The notes under the pieces were generated by a model. That model ran no database searches, had not been told where the DNA came from, and was given only the letters and a program-made list of their open reading frames with translations. The position numbers and the translations under genes were made by a program. Positions 43,074 to 52,491 of a stretch of 64,000 nucleotides of DNA are shown here, piece by piece. How positions within the stretch are numbered: the first letter of the stretch is position 1; each line of letters opens with the position of its first letter. Source of the stretch: Asanoa sp040676615 (GTDB lineage: Bacteria; Actinomycetota; Actinomycetes; Mycobacteriales; Micromonosporaceae); contig NZ_JBFAPI010000005.1 in assembly GCF_040676615.1 (NCBI RefSeq), positions 450,848-514,847 of the forward strand, given 5' to 3'.

Positions 43074-43808
43074 GTGACAGAAGTGCCAGAGCGGATGCGC
43101 CGCGTCGGTTCCTACGACCGGCTCCGTCTCGGCTACCCCGACCAGCTCGTCGACGACGTCGTCGAATACGCCCGACTGGCCGGCCGGCCGGCGATCGAGG
43201 TGGGCGCCGGCACGGGCCGGGCGACCCTCAAGTTCGTCGCCCGCGGCGTGGCCGTCACGGCGATCGAACCCAACCCGCGCAGCGCCGCGGTGCTCACCCG
43301 CCGCGTCGCGGGCGCGCCGGTCACGGTGTCGATCGGCACCTTCGAGGAGTACGTGCCGGACCGCGAGTTCGGCCTGCTGTTCAGCGCGCAGGCCTGGCAC
43401 CGGGTCGACCCCGCGGTCCGCTGGCGCAAGGCGGCCGAGGTGCTCGGCCCGAGCGGGGTCATCGCGCTGTTCTGGAACCGCGACCGCACCACCGACCCGG
43501 CGGTCACCGAAGACCTCGAGGCCGCGCACCGCGAGCACGCGCCCGGGATCCGGTTCGACCAGGGGATGCTGCCCGACGAGCGGCCGTGGCCGGGGATACA
43601 CGGCCTGGTGCACCGCGAGTCGCGGGTCTACCGCTGGCAGCTCACGATGCCGACGGTCGACTACGTCGCCACCCTGGCCAACCGCACGGTCTACGCCGCG
43701 CTGCCGTCGCCGGCCCGCGCGGCCCTGTTCGCCGACATCCTGGCCCGCCTCGGCGACGAGGTCCGGGTCGCCGTCGACACCGAGCTCTACCAGGCCCGTA
43801 CCCGCTGA
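43074..43808 (+). CDS. class I SAM-dependent methyltransferase
   Basis: 244 residues. IEVGAGTGRATLKFVARG is motif I, TAIEPNPRSAAVL the acidic loop after beta-2, and LLFSAQAWHRVDPAVRWRKAAEVLGP the motif IV region typical of ubiE/small-molecule methyltransferases. GTG start; substrate unknown. Divergent from the TRM11-like gene over 65 bp. Confidence 0.9.
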   Translation: MTEVPERMRRVGSYDRLRLGYPDQLVDDVVEYARLAGRPAIEVGAGTGRATLKFVARGVAVTAIEPNPRSAAVLTRRVAGAPVTVSIGTFEEYVPDREFGLLFSAQAWHRVDPAVRWRKAAEVLGPSGVIALFWNRDRTTDPAVTEDLEAAHREHAPGIRFDQGMLPDERPWPGIHGLVHRESRVYRWQLTMPTVDYVATLANRTVYAALPSPARAALFADILARLGDEVRVAVDTELYQARTR

Positions 43809-43839
43809 AACTGGTCCGCGGCCCGGATCGGCCGGCACA

Positions 43840-44550
43840 ATGGAGCCCGTGACCGCGATCGACAGCTACGTCAGCGAGCTCGACCGGCGGCTGCACGGGC
43901 CGCGCCGGCGCAAGAACGACATGATCGTCGAGGTGCGCGACGGGCTGCACGACGCGGCCGAGGCCGTGCGGGCGGATTCGCCCGAGGTCGACCCGGCCGA
44001 GGCGCAGCGGCGGGCGGTCGCCGAGTTCGGCCCGCTGCGCACGGTCGCCCCGGAGTTCCAGGCCGAGCTGGCGGTCGCGCAGGCCTGGCGCACCGCCTGG
44101 GTCTTCGCGGTCGCGCTGCCGCTGGTCATGACGCTTTCCACGCTGATGTGGCGGTCGACCAGCACCGGTGTCGCGCCCACCCGGGCCTACCACGACCTGG
44201 CCCACGCCAACGACCTGTTCCTGGTCGCGGCCAGCATCGGCTTCGCGGTCGCCCTGCTGCTGATGCACGCGCTGGCCCGGCGCGCCGTCTCGGCGGCGCC
44301 GCTGGTGCGGATCGTCGGCGTCGCCGCGGTGGTCACCGTGCTGGCGATGCTGGGCGCCGGCCTCGTGCTCACGATGGGCGCGCCCGGCCGCGGCACGTCG
44401 CTGTGGGGCGCGCTGGTCGGCGGCCTGCCCACGCTGCCCGGCTATGGGCTGCTGCTCTATCTCGGCGTGCGCTGCCTGCGGCTGACCCGCCCACGTGGGC
44501 CTGGGGCCGGACGCCCGTCCCGACGCCCGGCCCCAGTCCCTTCAGCTTAA
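43840..44550 (+). CDS. membrane protein with permease-prefix/HAAS-like domain
   Basis: 236 residues. The N-terminal 85 residues (IDSYVSELDRRLHGPRRRKN, DMIVEVRDGLHDAAEAV, VAEFGPLRTVAPEFQAEL) match the helical permease-prefix/HAAS domain commonly coupled to PadR regulators. Four hydrophobic helices follow. No PadR gene is adjacent. Start ATG 43840 or GTG 43849. A 10-bp GC-rich stem (44501-44510 with 44527-44536) inside the last codons could act as a terminator. Confidence 0.8.
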   Translation: MEPVTAIDSYVSELDRRLHGPRRRKNDMIVEVRDGLHDAAEAVRADSPEVDPAEAQRRAVAEFGPLRTVAPEFQAELAVAQAWRTAWVFAVALPLVMTLSTLMWRSTSTGVAPTRAYHDLAHANDLFLVAASIGFAVALLLMHALARRAVSAAPLVRIVGVAAVVTVLAMLGAGLVLTMGAPGRGTSLWGALVGGLPTLPGYGLLLYLGVRCLRLTRPRGPGAGRPSRRPAPVPSA

Positions 44551-44562
44551 GGCCATCCGCGC

Positions 44563-45720
44563 ATGTCCAGGGGCCCGCTGTCCGGCCTGAGTGTCGTGGA
44601 ACTGACCGGAGTCGGTCCGGCACCCTACGCTGTCATGCTGCTGGCCGACATGGGCGCCGACGTGATCCGGGTCGACCGCATCGGCGGCTCGCCCGAATAC
44701 CCGCTCAATCCGGTCGTCGACCGCGGCCGCCGGTCGATCGCGCTCGACCTCAAGACCCCCGCCGGCGCCGACCTGCTGCTCCGCCTGGTCGCCCGGGCCG
44801 ACGTGCTGGTGGAGAGCTTCCGGCCCGGGGTGGCCGAGCGGCTCGGCATCGGCCCGGTGCCCTGCCTGGCGGTGCGACCCGCGCTGGTCTACGCCCGGAT
44901 GAGCGGCTGGGGGCAGACCGGCCCGCTGGCCGGCGCGGCCGGGCACGACATCAACTACATCAGCCTGACCGGCGCGCTGGCCGCCATCGGCCGGGCCGGC
45001 GGCCCGCCGCAGCCGCCGCTCAACCTGGTCGGCGACTTCGGCGGCGGAGCGCTCTTCCTGGTCTACGGCATCATGTGCGCGCTCTGGGCCGGCGGCGGGC
45101 GGGTGGTCGACGCCAACGTGCACGACGGCACCACGTCGCTGATGGCGATGCTGCAAGGGCTGCGGGCGAGCGGGCTCTGGTCCGACCGGCGGGGGACCAA
45201 CCTGATCGACACCGGTTGCCCCTACTACGACGTCTACCGCTGCGCCGACGGCGGCTACGTGGCGGTCGGCTCGATCGAGCACCGGTTCTACCTCAACCTG
45301 CTCGCCGGCCTCGGCCTCGACGGCGACCCCGACCTGGTGGCCGCCCACCGCGACCCGAGCCGCTGGCCGGCGCTGCGCACGGCGCTGACGGCGGCGTTCG
45401 CGACCGCGACCCGCGACGAGTGGGCCGAGCTGTTCGCCGAGGCCGACGCGTGCGTGACGCCGGTGTTGGAGCCGGGCGAGGCGCCGCACGCGCCGCAGGC
45501 GGCCGCCCGCGGGCTCTACGCGCCAATCGCCGGGCACGACGGCGCTGCGCAGGTGACACCGACGCCGCGGTTCGCGACCGACCCCGAAGAGGTGCCGGCC
45601 GCGCCGCCGACGCCGGGCCGGGCACCGCGCCCGGGCGAGCACACGAAGGCGATCCTGGCCGAGCTGGGCGTGCCCGACGACGAGACCGCCGCGTTACGCG
45701 CGGCCGGAGTCGTCGACTAG
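44563..45720 (+). CDS. CaiB/BaiF family CoA transferase (AMACR-like)
   Basis: 385 residues of the class III CoA transferase fold. The start SGLSVVELTGVGPAPYAVMLLADMGADVIRVDR and GRRSIALDLKTPAG are family signatures. Features near KPGV-type VESFRPGVAERLGIG, SGWGQTGPLAGAAGHDINYI and the catalytic-type Asp in VHDGTTSL match alpha-methylacyl-CoA racemases. Predicted to epimerise 2-methyl-branched acyl-CoA or transfer CoA. Its 3' end overlaps the convergent aroQ gene by 27 bp. Confidence 0.92.
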   Translation: MSRGPLSGLSVVELTGVGPAPYAVMLLADMGADVIRVDRIGGSPEYPLNPVVDRGRRSIALDLKTPAGADLLLRLVARADVLVESFRPGVAERLGIGPVPCLAVRPALVYARMSGWGQTGPLAGAAGHDINYISLTGALAAIGRAGGPPQPPLNLVGDFGGGALFLVYGIMCALWAGGGRVVDANVHDGTTSLMAMLQGLRASGLWSDRRGTNLIDTGCPYYDVYRCADGGYVAVGSIEHRFYLNLLAGLGLDGDPDLVAAHRDPSRWPALRTALTAAFATATRDEWAELFAEADACVTPVLEPGEAPHAPQAAARGLYAPIAGHDGAAQVTPTPRFATDPEEVPAAPPTPGRAPRPGEHTKAILAELGVPDDETAALRAAGVVD

Positions 45721-46149
45721 CCCCCGCAGGGCCAGCACGTAACCCCGCACGCCGAAGCCGACCACGACGCCGCGGGCGACGGGCGAGATGAACGACGGGT
45801 GGCGGAACTCCTCGCGGGCGAACACGTTGGAGATGTGCACCTCGACCACCGGCAGGCTGGCACCCTCGATCGCGTCGTGGAGCGCGATCGACGTGTGCGT
45901 GTAGGCGCCCGCGTTGAGGACGGCGCCGACGCACTCGCCGGCCGCCACCCGGGCGCCCGCCTCCTGCACCCAGTCGACCAGCTGACCCTCGTGGTTGGAC
46001 TGCAGGAACTCGAGGTCGAGCCCGAGCTTGCCGGCCTCCTCGCGGCACAGGTCCTCGACGTCGGCCAGCGTGGTGGTGCCGTAGACCTCGGGCCGGCGCA
46101 GGCCGAGCAGGTTGAGGTTGGGTCCGTTGATCACGTAGACCGAGGACAT
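45694..46149 (-). CDS. aroQ: 3-dehydroquinate dehydratase, type II
   Basis: Shikimate-pathway enzyme of 151 residues converting 3-dehydroquinate to 3-dehydroshikimate. Type II signatures: INGPNLNLLGLRRPEVYG with the catalytic Tyr, the flexible-loop Arg, LNAGAYTHTSIALHDAI with catalytic Asn, and EVHISNVFAREEFRHPS with catalytic His. The ATG shares one base with the zwf stop (TGATG), so it is coupled to zwf. Confidence 0.96.
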   Translation of the reverse strand: MSSVYVINGPNLNLLGLRRPEVYGTTTLADVEDLCREEAGKLGLDLEFLQSNHEGQLVDWVQEAGARVAAGECVGAVLNAGAYTHTSIALHDAIEGASLPVVEVHISNVFAREEFRHPSFISPVARGVVVGFGVRGYVLALRGLVDDSGRA

Positions 46150-47678
46150 CAGCGGCCGCCGGGGTTGTGCCAGGACCGGCCGTCGCGGGCGAGCAACTGG
46201 TCGGCCTCGTCGGGGCCCCAGGACGCGGCCTCGTAGAGCGGGATCCGGCCGCGGCTGTTGGCCCAGTGCTCGATGATCGGGTCGACGATCCGCCAGCTCT
46301 GCAGCACCTCGTCGGAGCGGATGAACAGCGTCGGGTCGCCGATCAGGGCGTCGAGCAGCAACCGCTCGTAGGCCTCGGGCGACTCCTCGCGGAACGTCGA
46401 CTCGTAGGAGAACTCCATCGTCGCGGTGCGCACCCGGAACGAGTGGCCCGGCACCTTGGCGCCGAACCGCAGCGTGATGCCCTCGTCGGGCTGGATGCGC
46501 AGGATCAGCGCGTCGGGCTGCAGGCCGGTGACCTGGGCGGCGCTGATCGGCAGGTGCGGCGGCCGGGTGAACTGGAGCACGACCTCGGTGACCCGGCGCG
46601 GCAGCCGCTTGCCGGTGCGCACGTAGAACGGCACGCCGGCCCAGCGCCAGTTGTCGACGTCGAGCCGCATGGCCGCGTAGGTCTCGGTCCGGGACAGCGG
46701 GTCGACGCCCTGCTCGTCGCGATAGCCGGGCATCAGGTCGCCGCTGGTGCCGCCGCGGGTGTATTGACCGCGCACCGCGATCCGGTCGATGTCGCCGTCC
46801 GCCGGGTGCCGGATCGACTGCAGGAGCTTGACCTTCTCGTTGCGCAACGCCTCCGGCGCGAACGAGGCGGGCGGCTCCATCAGCGCCAGCGCGAGCACCT
46901 GGAGCACGTGGTTCTGCACGATGTCGCGCATCGCGCCGGCGTGCTCGTAGAAGCCGCCCCGGCTGCCGACGCCGAGCGTCTCGGCCACGGTGATCTGCAC
47001 CTGGTCGATCCAGGTGCGGTTCCAGATCGGCTGGAAGATCGTGTTGGCGAAGCGCAGCGCCATCACGTTCTGCACGGTGTCTTTGCCCAGGTAGTGGTCG
47101 ATCCGGAAGACCTGGTCCTCTTCGAACCCGGCGTGGATGCGGCGGTCGAGGTCGCGCGCGCTGGCCTCGTCGTGGCCGTAGGGCTTCTCGATCACCAGCC
47201 GGGCCGAGCCGTTGGGGGCGCCCGGCTGGTTGAGCCCGGCGGCGGCCAGGTTCTCGATTATGGGTACGAACGCCTGCGGCGGCGTGGCCAGGTAGAAGAG
47301 CCGGTTGCCGGCGGTGCCGGCGTCGCGGTCGAAGCTGTCGAGCAGGTCGCGCAGCCGGTGGAAGGTGTCCGGGTTGTCGTAGTCGCCGCTCAGGTAGCGC
47401 ATGTTCTCCACCAGGCCCGGCGCCTCGGCGGCCGGCCCGGCTGGGAACCGCTGCCGGAACTCTTCGTCGGACAGGTGGCTGCGGGCGACGCCGACCAGGC
47501 GGAACTCGTCGGGCAGCCGCTTGTACTGGGCGAGTCGGGCCAGCGCCGGCATCAGCTTGCGCTCGGTGAGGTCACCGGACGCCCCGAAGATCACCACGAC
47601 CCCGGGTGGCGCCTTGCGCTCGCCGTCGCCGTCTCCGTTGATCCGGATCTCGTTGTTCGGACCAAGGTCGCCGTTCAT
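46149..47678 (-). CDS. zwf: glucose-6-phosphate 1-dehydrogenase
   Basis: First enzyme of the oxidative pentose phosphate pathway, 509 residues. VVIFGASGDLTERKLMPAL is the NADP-binding motif and RIDHYLGKDTVQN the active-site signature with catalytic His and Lys. The N-terminal 25 residues (MNGDLGPNNEIRINGDGDGE) form an acidic extension. ATG 47678 chosen; the longer frame upstream is not G6PD-like. No tal/tkt/opcA neighbours, unlike the usual actinomycete zwf cluster, so this may be a second zwf copy; its partner here is aroQ. Confidence 0.95.
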   Translation of the reverse strand: MNGDLGPNNEIRINGDGDGERKAPPGVVVIFGASGDLTERKLMPALARLAQYKRLPDEFRLVGVARSHLSDEEFRQRFPAGPAAEAPGLVENMRYLSGDYDNPDTFHRLRDLLDSFDRDAGTAGNRLFYLATPPQAFVPIIENLAAAGLNQPGAPNGSARLVIEKPYGHDEASARDLDRRIHAGFEEDQVFRIDHYLGKDTVQNVMALRFANTIFQPIWNRTWIDQVQITVAETLGVGSRGGFYEHAGAMRDIVQNHVLQVLALALMEPPASFAPEALRNEKVKLLQSIRHPADGDIDRIAVRGQYTRGGTSGDLMPGYRDEQGVDPLSRTETYAAMRLDVDNWRWAGVPFYVRTGKRLPRRVTEVVLQFTRPPHLPISAAQVTGLQPDALILRIQPDEGITLRFGAKVPGHSFRVRTATMEFSYESTFREESPEAYERLLLDALIGDPTLFIRSDEVLQSWRIVDPIIEHWANSRGRIPLYEAASWGPDEADQLLARDGRSWHNPGGR

Positions 47679-47856
47679 GCGTACCCCTCGTGTCACGGTG
47701 TTCAGGCGCGGTCGGTGTCGCGTCGGTGTCGCCGCGGTCGGCGCCCCGCAGAACGCTACCGGCCCCGGCGCCACACACGGAGCGGCGCGCGCCGATATGG
47801 GATGGACGCCTCCTCCGACCGTATCGCTTCCGCCTGAACTCTCCGGAAACGGTGGT

Positions 47857-48330
47857 TTATCGGTCGGTTTGTTCCGGATCGGAGACGTCCGAAATCCTCG
47901 CATCCAGCGCGCGCAGGGCGGTGTCGGCATCGACCGCGACGGCGACACCGTGCTCGCCCGCGCCCAGCGTGATCTCCCGCCCGGCCATCCGCTCGTCGGC
48001 GACCACGGGCCAGGAGACCAGCGAACCGAACGGGGTGATCGTGCCGCGCTCGTAGCCGGTCGCGTCGAAGGCGGTCGCCGCGTCGGGCATCGACAGCCGG
48101 CTCACCCCGAGCAGCGCGCGGAGCTTGGGCCAGGAGATCACCCGGTCGCCGGGGACCAGCACGAAGACGTAGTCGCCCTCGCCGCGCCGGACCACGATCG
48201 TCTTCACCACGTCGGGGATCTCCACCCCCCGGGCCGCCGCGGCCTCGGCGAGGCTGCGCACCGGGCCGTGGCTGACGACCCGGTGCGCGACTCCGGCGTT
48301 CTCCAGCGCTTCGACGGCGCGACCAGTCAT
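47857..48330 (-). CDS. YbaK/EbsC-type aminoacyl-tRNA deacylase
   Basis: 157 residues of the YbaK/ProX editing-domain family that hydrolyses mischarged aminoacyl-tRNAs such as Cys-tRNA-Pro. The conserved Lys is in PDVVKTIVVRRGEGDY, with VPGDRVISWPKLRALLG and GYERGTITPFG following. ATG start. Last gene of a GNAT-EamA-MerR-YbaK run with gaps of 6-10 bases. Confidence 0.9.
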   Translation of the reverse strand: MTGRAVEALENAGVAHRVVSHGPVRSLAEAAAARGVEIPDVVKTIVVRRGEGDYVFVLVPGDRVISWPKLRALLGVSRLSMPDAATAFDATGYERGTITPFGSLVSWPVVADERMAGREITLGAGEHGVAVAVDADTALRALDARISDVSDPEQTDR

Positions 48331-48340
48331 GGGGCCAAGG

Positions 48341-49093
48341 TTATGACCTGGCCACCGCGTTGGCGTGGATCGCCTCGTTGAGGAAGCGGGCCAGGCCCGG
48401 CTTGATCTTCTCGTAGGTCGCCAGGAACCGCGGGTCGTCGACGTACATGTCGGCGAGCCCGGTGTGGATCTCGTAGGAGCACTCGTAGAACCAGCGGCTG
48501 ATCTGCTGCCGGTGTTCTTCCGCGAGGTCCATCGCCGCCTCGCCGGTCGCCGGCTGCCCGGCGTCCATCACCGCGGCCAACCGGCGGCCCCAGTCGTCGC
48601 TCTCGGCGCGGAACCGCTGCCAGTCGGCCTTGCCGTAGCGGCTGGTCCGGCGCTGCGACTCGGCGTACGCGTCGGTCCCGCCCCACCTCTGTTCGGCTTC
48701 TTCCGCGTGCCTGTCCGGATCGTCGTCGCCGAAGACCTCGAACCGTTCCTCCGGCGTCAGGTCGACACCCACCTTCTGTGCCTCCATTGCGAACTCGATG
48801 GCGGTCACCATCTCGGCCAACTTCTTGATCCGCTCGGTCAGCAACCGGTGCTGCCGGCGGAAGTGTTCCCGCGGATCGGCGGTGTCGAGCAGCGTCGCGA
48901 TCTCGTCGAGGCCGAAGCCCAACTCGCGGTAGAAGCGGATCTGCTGCAACCGCTCCAGATCGGCGTCGGTGTAGATCCGATAGCCCGCCGACGTGCGCTC
49001 ACTCGGCACCAGCAACCCGATCTCGTCGTAGTGGTGCAGCGTGCGCACCGTGACCCCGGCCAGCGCCGCGACCCGGCTCACCGGGTAGCTCAT
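48341..49093 (-). CDS. MerR-family regulator with TipAS domain
   Basis: 250 residues. N-terminal MerR winged helix (YPVSRVAALAGVTVRTLHHY, DADLERLQQIRFYRELGFG), a coiled-coil dimer helix (about 70-105), then the TipAS antibiotic-recognition domain (GGTDAYAESQRRTSRYGKAD, EIHTGLADMYVDDPRF). TipA proteins bind thiopeptides and activate multidrug genes. Start ATG 49093 or GTG 49099, directly after the EamA stop. It may control the adjacent exporter. Confidence 0.93.
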   Translation of the reverse strand: MSYPVSRVAALAGVTVRTLHHYDEIGLLVPSERTSAGYRIYTDADLERLQQIRFYRELGFGLDEIATLLDTADPREHFRRQHRLLTERIKKLAEMVTAIEFAMEAQKVGVDLTPEERFEVFGDDDPDRHAEEAEQRWGGTDAYAESQRRTSRYGKADWQRFRAESDDWGRRLAAVMDAGQPATGEAAMDLAEEHRQQISRWFYECSYEIHTGLADMYVDDPRFLATYEKIKPGLARFLNEAIHANAVARS

Positions 49094-49099
49094 GGCCAC

Positions 49100-49996
49100 T
49101 CACCCCCTTTCCGCCGTCCACGAAACACCCTGCCGTGGCGTGAGGGTCAAGCGCCTGCTCCGCGTCGCCGCCACACCGGCGAGACAGAGCAGGCCGCCGC
49201 CGAGGGCGAGCGCCGCCGGCACCTCACCGAGCAGCGACCAGGCCAGCAGCACCACCACCGGTGGTACGAGATACGTCGTCGCGCCCAACCTGCCGGCGCC
49301 GGTCCTCGCCAGCGCGTACGCCCAGGTGGTGAACGCCAGCGCGGTCGGCCCGGCGCCGAGGTAGACGAGCCAGCCCGCGGCGCCCGGATGCGCGGCGACA
49401 TCGGTGACCAGCTGACCGGCGAACGGCAGGCAGGCGACGGTGCCGACCAGGGTGGCCAGGAATGTGACCGGCAAGGCGTCGGCCCGTGCCAGCAGCGGCT
49501 TCTGCGCGATCACCCCGACCGCGTAGCCGGCGGCGGCGACCAGGCAGAGCGCGACGCCCCACGGGTCGGCCCGGGCGTCGCCGGCCGCCGCGACGCCGAT
49601 CAGCACCGTGCCGGCGAACGCGGTGGCCAACCCGAGCAGCAGCCGCCGCGGGAAACCCTCGCCCAGGAACAGCCCGGCCAAGGCGGCGATCAGCACCGGA
49701 CCGAGGTTGACGACCATGGCCGCGGTGCCGGCGTCGACCCGCCGCTCGGCGGCGTTGAGGGCGACGTTGTAGACGCCGAGCCAGGCGACGCCGCAGAGCA
49801 CCAGGCGGGGCCAGGCGCGCCGGTCCGGCCAGCGCGGGCGGCGGACGGCGACCAGAACGCCGAGCACGGCCGCGGCGACCAGCAGGCGGCCGAGCGCGAG
49901 CGCTCCGGGGCGCACGTCGGCGCCGACGTGCCGGATGGCGACGAAGGCCGAAGCCCAGAGCAGGACGGTGGTGGCGATGGCGGCAACGGTTTTCAC
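49100..49996 (-). CDS. EamA/DMT-superfamily transporter
   Basis: 298-residue membrane protein with ten helices in two EamA repeats (LLWASAFVAIRHVGADVRPG opens the first, GYAVGVIAQKPLLAR the second; VYNVALNAAERRVDAGTAAM is the family's helix 3-4 signature). Exports metabolites or drugs. The stop abuts the MerR-TipAS gene and the start is 9 bases after the GNAT gene, so these are co-transcribed. Confidence 0.92.
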   Translation of the reverse strand: MKTVAAIATTVLLWASAFVAIRHVGADVRPGALALGRLLVAAAVLGVLVAVRRPRWPDRRAWPRLVLCGVAWLGVYNVALNAAERRVDAGTAAMVVNLGPVLIAALAGLFLGEGFPRRLLLGLATAFAGTVLIGVAAAGDARADPWGVALCLVAAAGYAVGVIAQKPLLARADALPVTFLATLVGTVACLPFAGQLVTDVAAHPGAAGWLVYLGAGPTALAFTTWAYALARTGAGRLGATTYLVPPVVVLLAWSLLGEVPAALALGGGLLCLAGVAATRSRRLTLTPRQGVSWTAERG

Positions 49997-50005
49997 GCCG
50001 CCACG

Positions 50006-50773
50006 CTAGGTGCGGGACCCTTCGGCGCCGGTCGAAACGTAAGTGGCCTCCTCGTAGTCGCCGACCATGGTGAAACCGATCCGCTCGTAGGCGGCGATCG
50101 CGGCGGCGTTGTCGGCCTTGACGTTGAGCGTGACCACGTCGGTGGTCTCCCGCAGCCGCAGGCAGAGCGCGGCGGTGACCCGCTGGGCCAGGCCCCGGCC
50201 GCGGTGCGCCGGGTGGGTGGTGACGTTGCCGATCGCGCTGACCCGGTAGGCCGGCGACCAGACGTGCACGCCGGCGACGGCGACGATCCGGCCGGCGCGG
50301 CGGACACCGACGTACTGGCCCGTCTCCAGCATCCGGTGGTCGAACCAGTTGCCGGGGTAGGCCTCGGCGTAGAGGCGGTTCAACTCGTCGAGGTCGGCGG
50401 TGCCGAGCGGCTCGCCCTCGGCCGGTCCGGCGACGTCGCCGAGGGCCATCTTGTGGTGCGGCCCGCCGAAGCTCCGGGTGTACGCCGGTGCGAGCGCGGC
50501 GCCGGCGCCCGGGGACAGGTGGGCGTAGAAGACCCGCGGCAGCAGCGGGGTGAGCCGGGTCAGCAGCGCGTGCAGCGGCTCCTCCGGGCCGAACGCCAGC
50601 AGCGTCGGCGTGGGCAGGCCGTGGTAGACCAGCGCGACCGTGTCACCCAGGCGGTACCAGGTCGTGTAGGGCCAGAAGAAGTCGTCCAGGTCGCCCAGTT
50701 CGTACGCGTGCAGAGCGGCGTCCTTGCGGAGCAACGCGGCAAGCTCGGCCCGGTCGTGGACGCTGCGCAACAT
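50006..50773 (-). CDS. GNAT-family N-acetyltransferase
   Basis: 255 residues. The C-terminal GNAT domain (about 130-250) has the acetyl-CoA loop THPAHRGRGLAQRVTAALC and the following NVKADNAAAIAAYERIGFTMVG. The N-terminal half (about 1-120) is a degenerate domain as in two-domain GNATs of the FR47/mycothiol-synthase-like type. ATG 50773. First gene of the GNAT-EamA-MerR-YbaK run. Confidence 0.9.
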   Translation of the reverse strand: MLRSVHDRAELAALLRKDAALHAYELGDLDDFFWPYTTWYRLGDTVALVYHGLPTPTLLAFGPEEPLHALLTRLTPLLPRVFYAHLSPGAGAALAPAYTRSFGGPHHKMALGDVAGPAEGEPLGTADLDELNRLYAEAYPGNWFDHRMLETGQYVGVRRAGRIVAVAGVHVWSPAYRVSAIGNVTTHPAHRGRGLAQRVTAALCLRLRETTDVVTLNVKADNAAAIAAYERIGFTMVGDYEEATYVSTGAEGSRT

Positions 50774-50831
50774 GGCCGCGATCGTGTCACAGGGTTCGCC
50801 CGGCCCGGCCCGCGGTGCTAGTTTCCCGCGC

Positions 50832-51326
50832 GTGGATTCGGCCCAGTCGTCCCCGCCCACCCGGGCGCGTGGCCTGCTCGTCTTCGGCGTGCTGTTCGGG
50901 GTGGTGATCGTGGTCGCGGCGGTGGTCGGCGCCGCGGTGGCGCTCGGCGGCGCGGGCGGCCCGTCGTCCGGCGGCGAGGTGCCGGCGGCCAAGCTCGCGG
51001 TCGGCCACTGCGTCGACGACCTGCGCGAGAGCGACGACCTCGAAGGGCTGCCGGTGCTGCCGTGCGAGCAGCCGCACGAGGGCGAGGTCTTCGCGATCTT
51101 CGAGCTGCCGGCCGGGCCCTACCCGGGCGACGCGGAACTCGGGAAGCAGGCCCAGCAGGAGTGCCTGAAGCAGTTCGAGAACTACGCGCCGTCGTCGCTG
51201 GCCGACGACAAGGTCGAACTGTTCTACCTGCACCCGAGCCAGCTCTCCTGGACCAGCGGCGACCGGGGCGTGACCTGCGTGGCCACCGACCCGACGACCA
51301 GGCGCACCGGCTCGCTCAAGGGCTGA
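50832..51326 (+). CDS. septum-formation-like exported protein
   Basis: 164 residues. A short basic N-terminus, one membrane helix (LLVFGVLFGVVIVVAAVVGAAVAL), then an extracytoplasmic domain with LAVGHCVDD, LPVLPCEQPHEGEVFAIFEL, a later CLKQFENY and VTCVATDP; the four cysteines fit two disulfides. The C...PCxxPHxGEV pattern is that of the actinobacterial septum formation domain. GTG start. Overlaps the 3' end of the ureohydrolase gene by 11 bp. Confidence 0.75.
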   Translation: MDSAQSSPPTRARGLLVFGVLFGVVIVVAAVVGAAVALGGAGGPSSGGEVPAAKLAVGHCVDDLRESDDLEGLPVLPCEQPHEGEVFAIFELPAGPYPGDAELGKQAQQECLKQFENYAPSSLADDKVELFYLHPSQLSWTSGDRGVTCVATDPTTRRTGSLKG

Positions 51327-52476
51327 CCCGCGGCCCCCAGGCATGCCGGTCGGTGGCGGCGGCGCGCCGGCCGAGCAGACCCTCGCGCACCAGCACGGCG
51401 AGCGCGTCCAGCACCACCCGGGAGCTGAGCAGCGCGGTCTGCTCGGCCCAGTCGTAGGGCGGCGCGCACTCGACCACCTCGATGCCGGCGAGCCCCGGCG
51501 CGGCGACCCGGCGGACCAGGTTGAGCGCCTCGCGGGGCAGCAGCCCGCCGGGCTCGGGCCAGCCGGTGCCGGGCACGAACCCGGCGTCGATCACGTCGAT
51601 GTCGAACGACAGGTAGACCGCTTTGGCGCCCTTCCAGGCCGTCTCCAGGGCCACCTCGGCGACCTTCTCGATGCCGACCCGCTCGACGTCGCCGACCGTG
51701 ATGACGGTCGTGCCGCGCTCCCGGCCGACCTTGACGCCGGCCCGCGGCGACTGCCAGCCGCCGATGCCGACCTGCACCAGGTTGGTCGCCGGTGCGTTCG
51801 CGAGGTTGGTGGCGTGGAACCACGGCGTCGTGTGCATGCGCTCGTCCAGGTCGGTCTCCTGGGTGTCGACATGCCGGTCGAAGTGGATGATGCCGATGTC
51901 GCCGTCGACGTGTGGCGCGATGCCGCGGATGGTCGGGTAGCCGATCGAGTGGTCGCCGCCCAGCACGACCGGGAACACGCCGCGGGCGTACACGTGGGAG
52001 ATCGCCTGGCTGATCTGGTCGAACGACTTCTCCAGGTTGCCGGGGATGGTGAACACGTCGCCGATGTCGACCATGTTGAGCTGCTCGCGCAGGTCGACGC
52101 CGAGTTCGTAGCAGTAGGTGCCGAACAGGTTGGTCGAGCGGCGGATCCCCTGCGGGCCGAACCGCGCGCCGGGCCGGTACGTCGCGCCCGAGTCCAGCGG
52201 CGCTCCGAAGACGGCGACCTCGGCGTCGGCGACGGCGTTGACGTCTTCGAGGTAGGGGCAGTTGAGGAACGTGCCGCGCTCGCCGGCGAAGTGCGGCAAC
52301 TCGCCGCGGGAGAAGGTCGGGATGGTCCGGTCGACCAGTGTTGGCGAGCCGGGCAGGCCGAACGCCAGGCCGCGCGCGATCTCCTCGTCGTGCCGGAACA
52401 GCGACAGCCGCTCCTCGGCCAGCTGGGCCCAGCGGCCTTCCTGGGTAGCGAAGGCGTCGCTGTGCGAGTGGTCCAT
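51316..52476 (-). CDS. ureohydrolase (arginase/agmatinase superfamily), guanidine-hydrolase-like
   Basis: 386 residues, hydrolysing a guanidino compound to urea. Metal ligands are intact: VLGGDHSIGYP, HFDRHVDTQETD and SFDIDVIDAGFVPGTGWPEPGG. It is longer than common agmatinases, with an N-terminal extension (to about 75: PTFSRGELPHFAGERGTFLN). An Arg stands inside the usual FDAHxD, and DLDERMHTTPWFHATN follows. From memory this pattern is that of the group containing cyanobacterial nickel-dependent guanidine hydrolase, but agmatinase or guanidinobutyrase activity remains possible. Follows the membrane protein gene by 15 bases. Confidence 0.85.
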   Translation of the reverse strand: MDHSHSDAFATQEGRWAQLAEERLSLFRHDEEIARGLAFGLPGSPTLVDRTIPTFSRGELPHFAGERGTFLNCPYLEDVNAVADAEVAVFGAPLDSGATYRPGARFGPQGIRRSTNLFGTYCYELGVDLREQLNMVDIGDVFTIPGNLEKSFDQISQAISHVYARGVFPVVLGGDHSIGYPTIRGIAPHVDGDIGIIHFDRHVDTQETDLDERMHTTPWFHATNLANAPATNLVQVGIGGWQSPRAGVKVGRERGTTVITVGDVERVGIEKVAEVALETAWKGAKAVYLSFDIDVIDAGFVPGTGWPEPGGLLPREALNLVRRVAAPGLAGIEVVECAPPYDWAEQTALLSSRVVLDALAVLVREGLLGRRAAATDRHAWGPRVSP

Positions 52477-52491
52477 TTACCCATTTTTGCG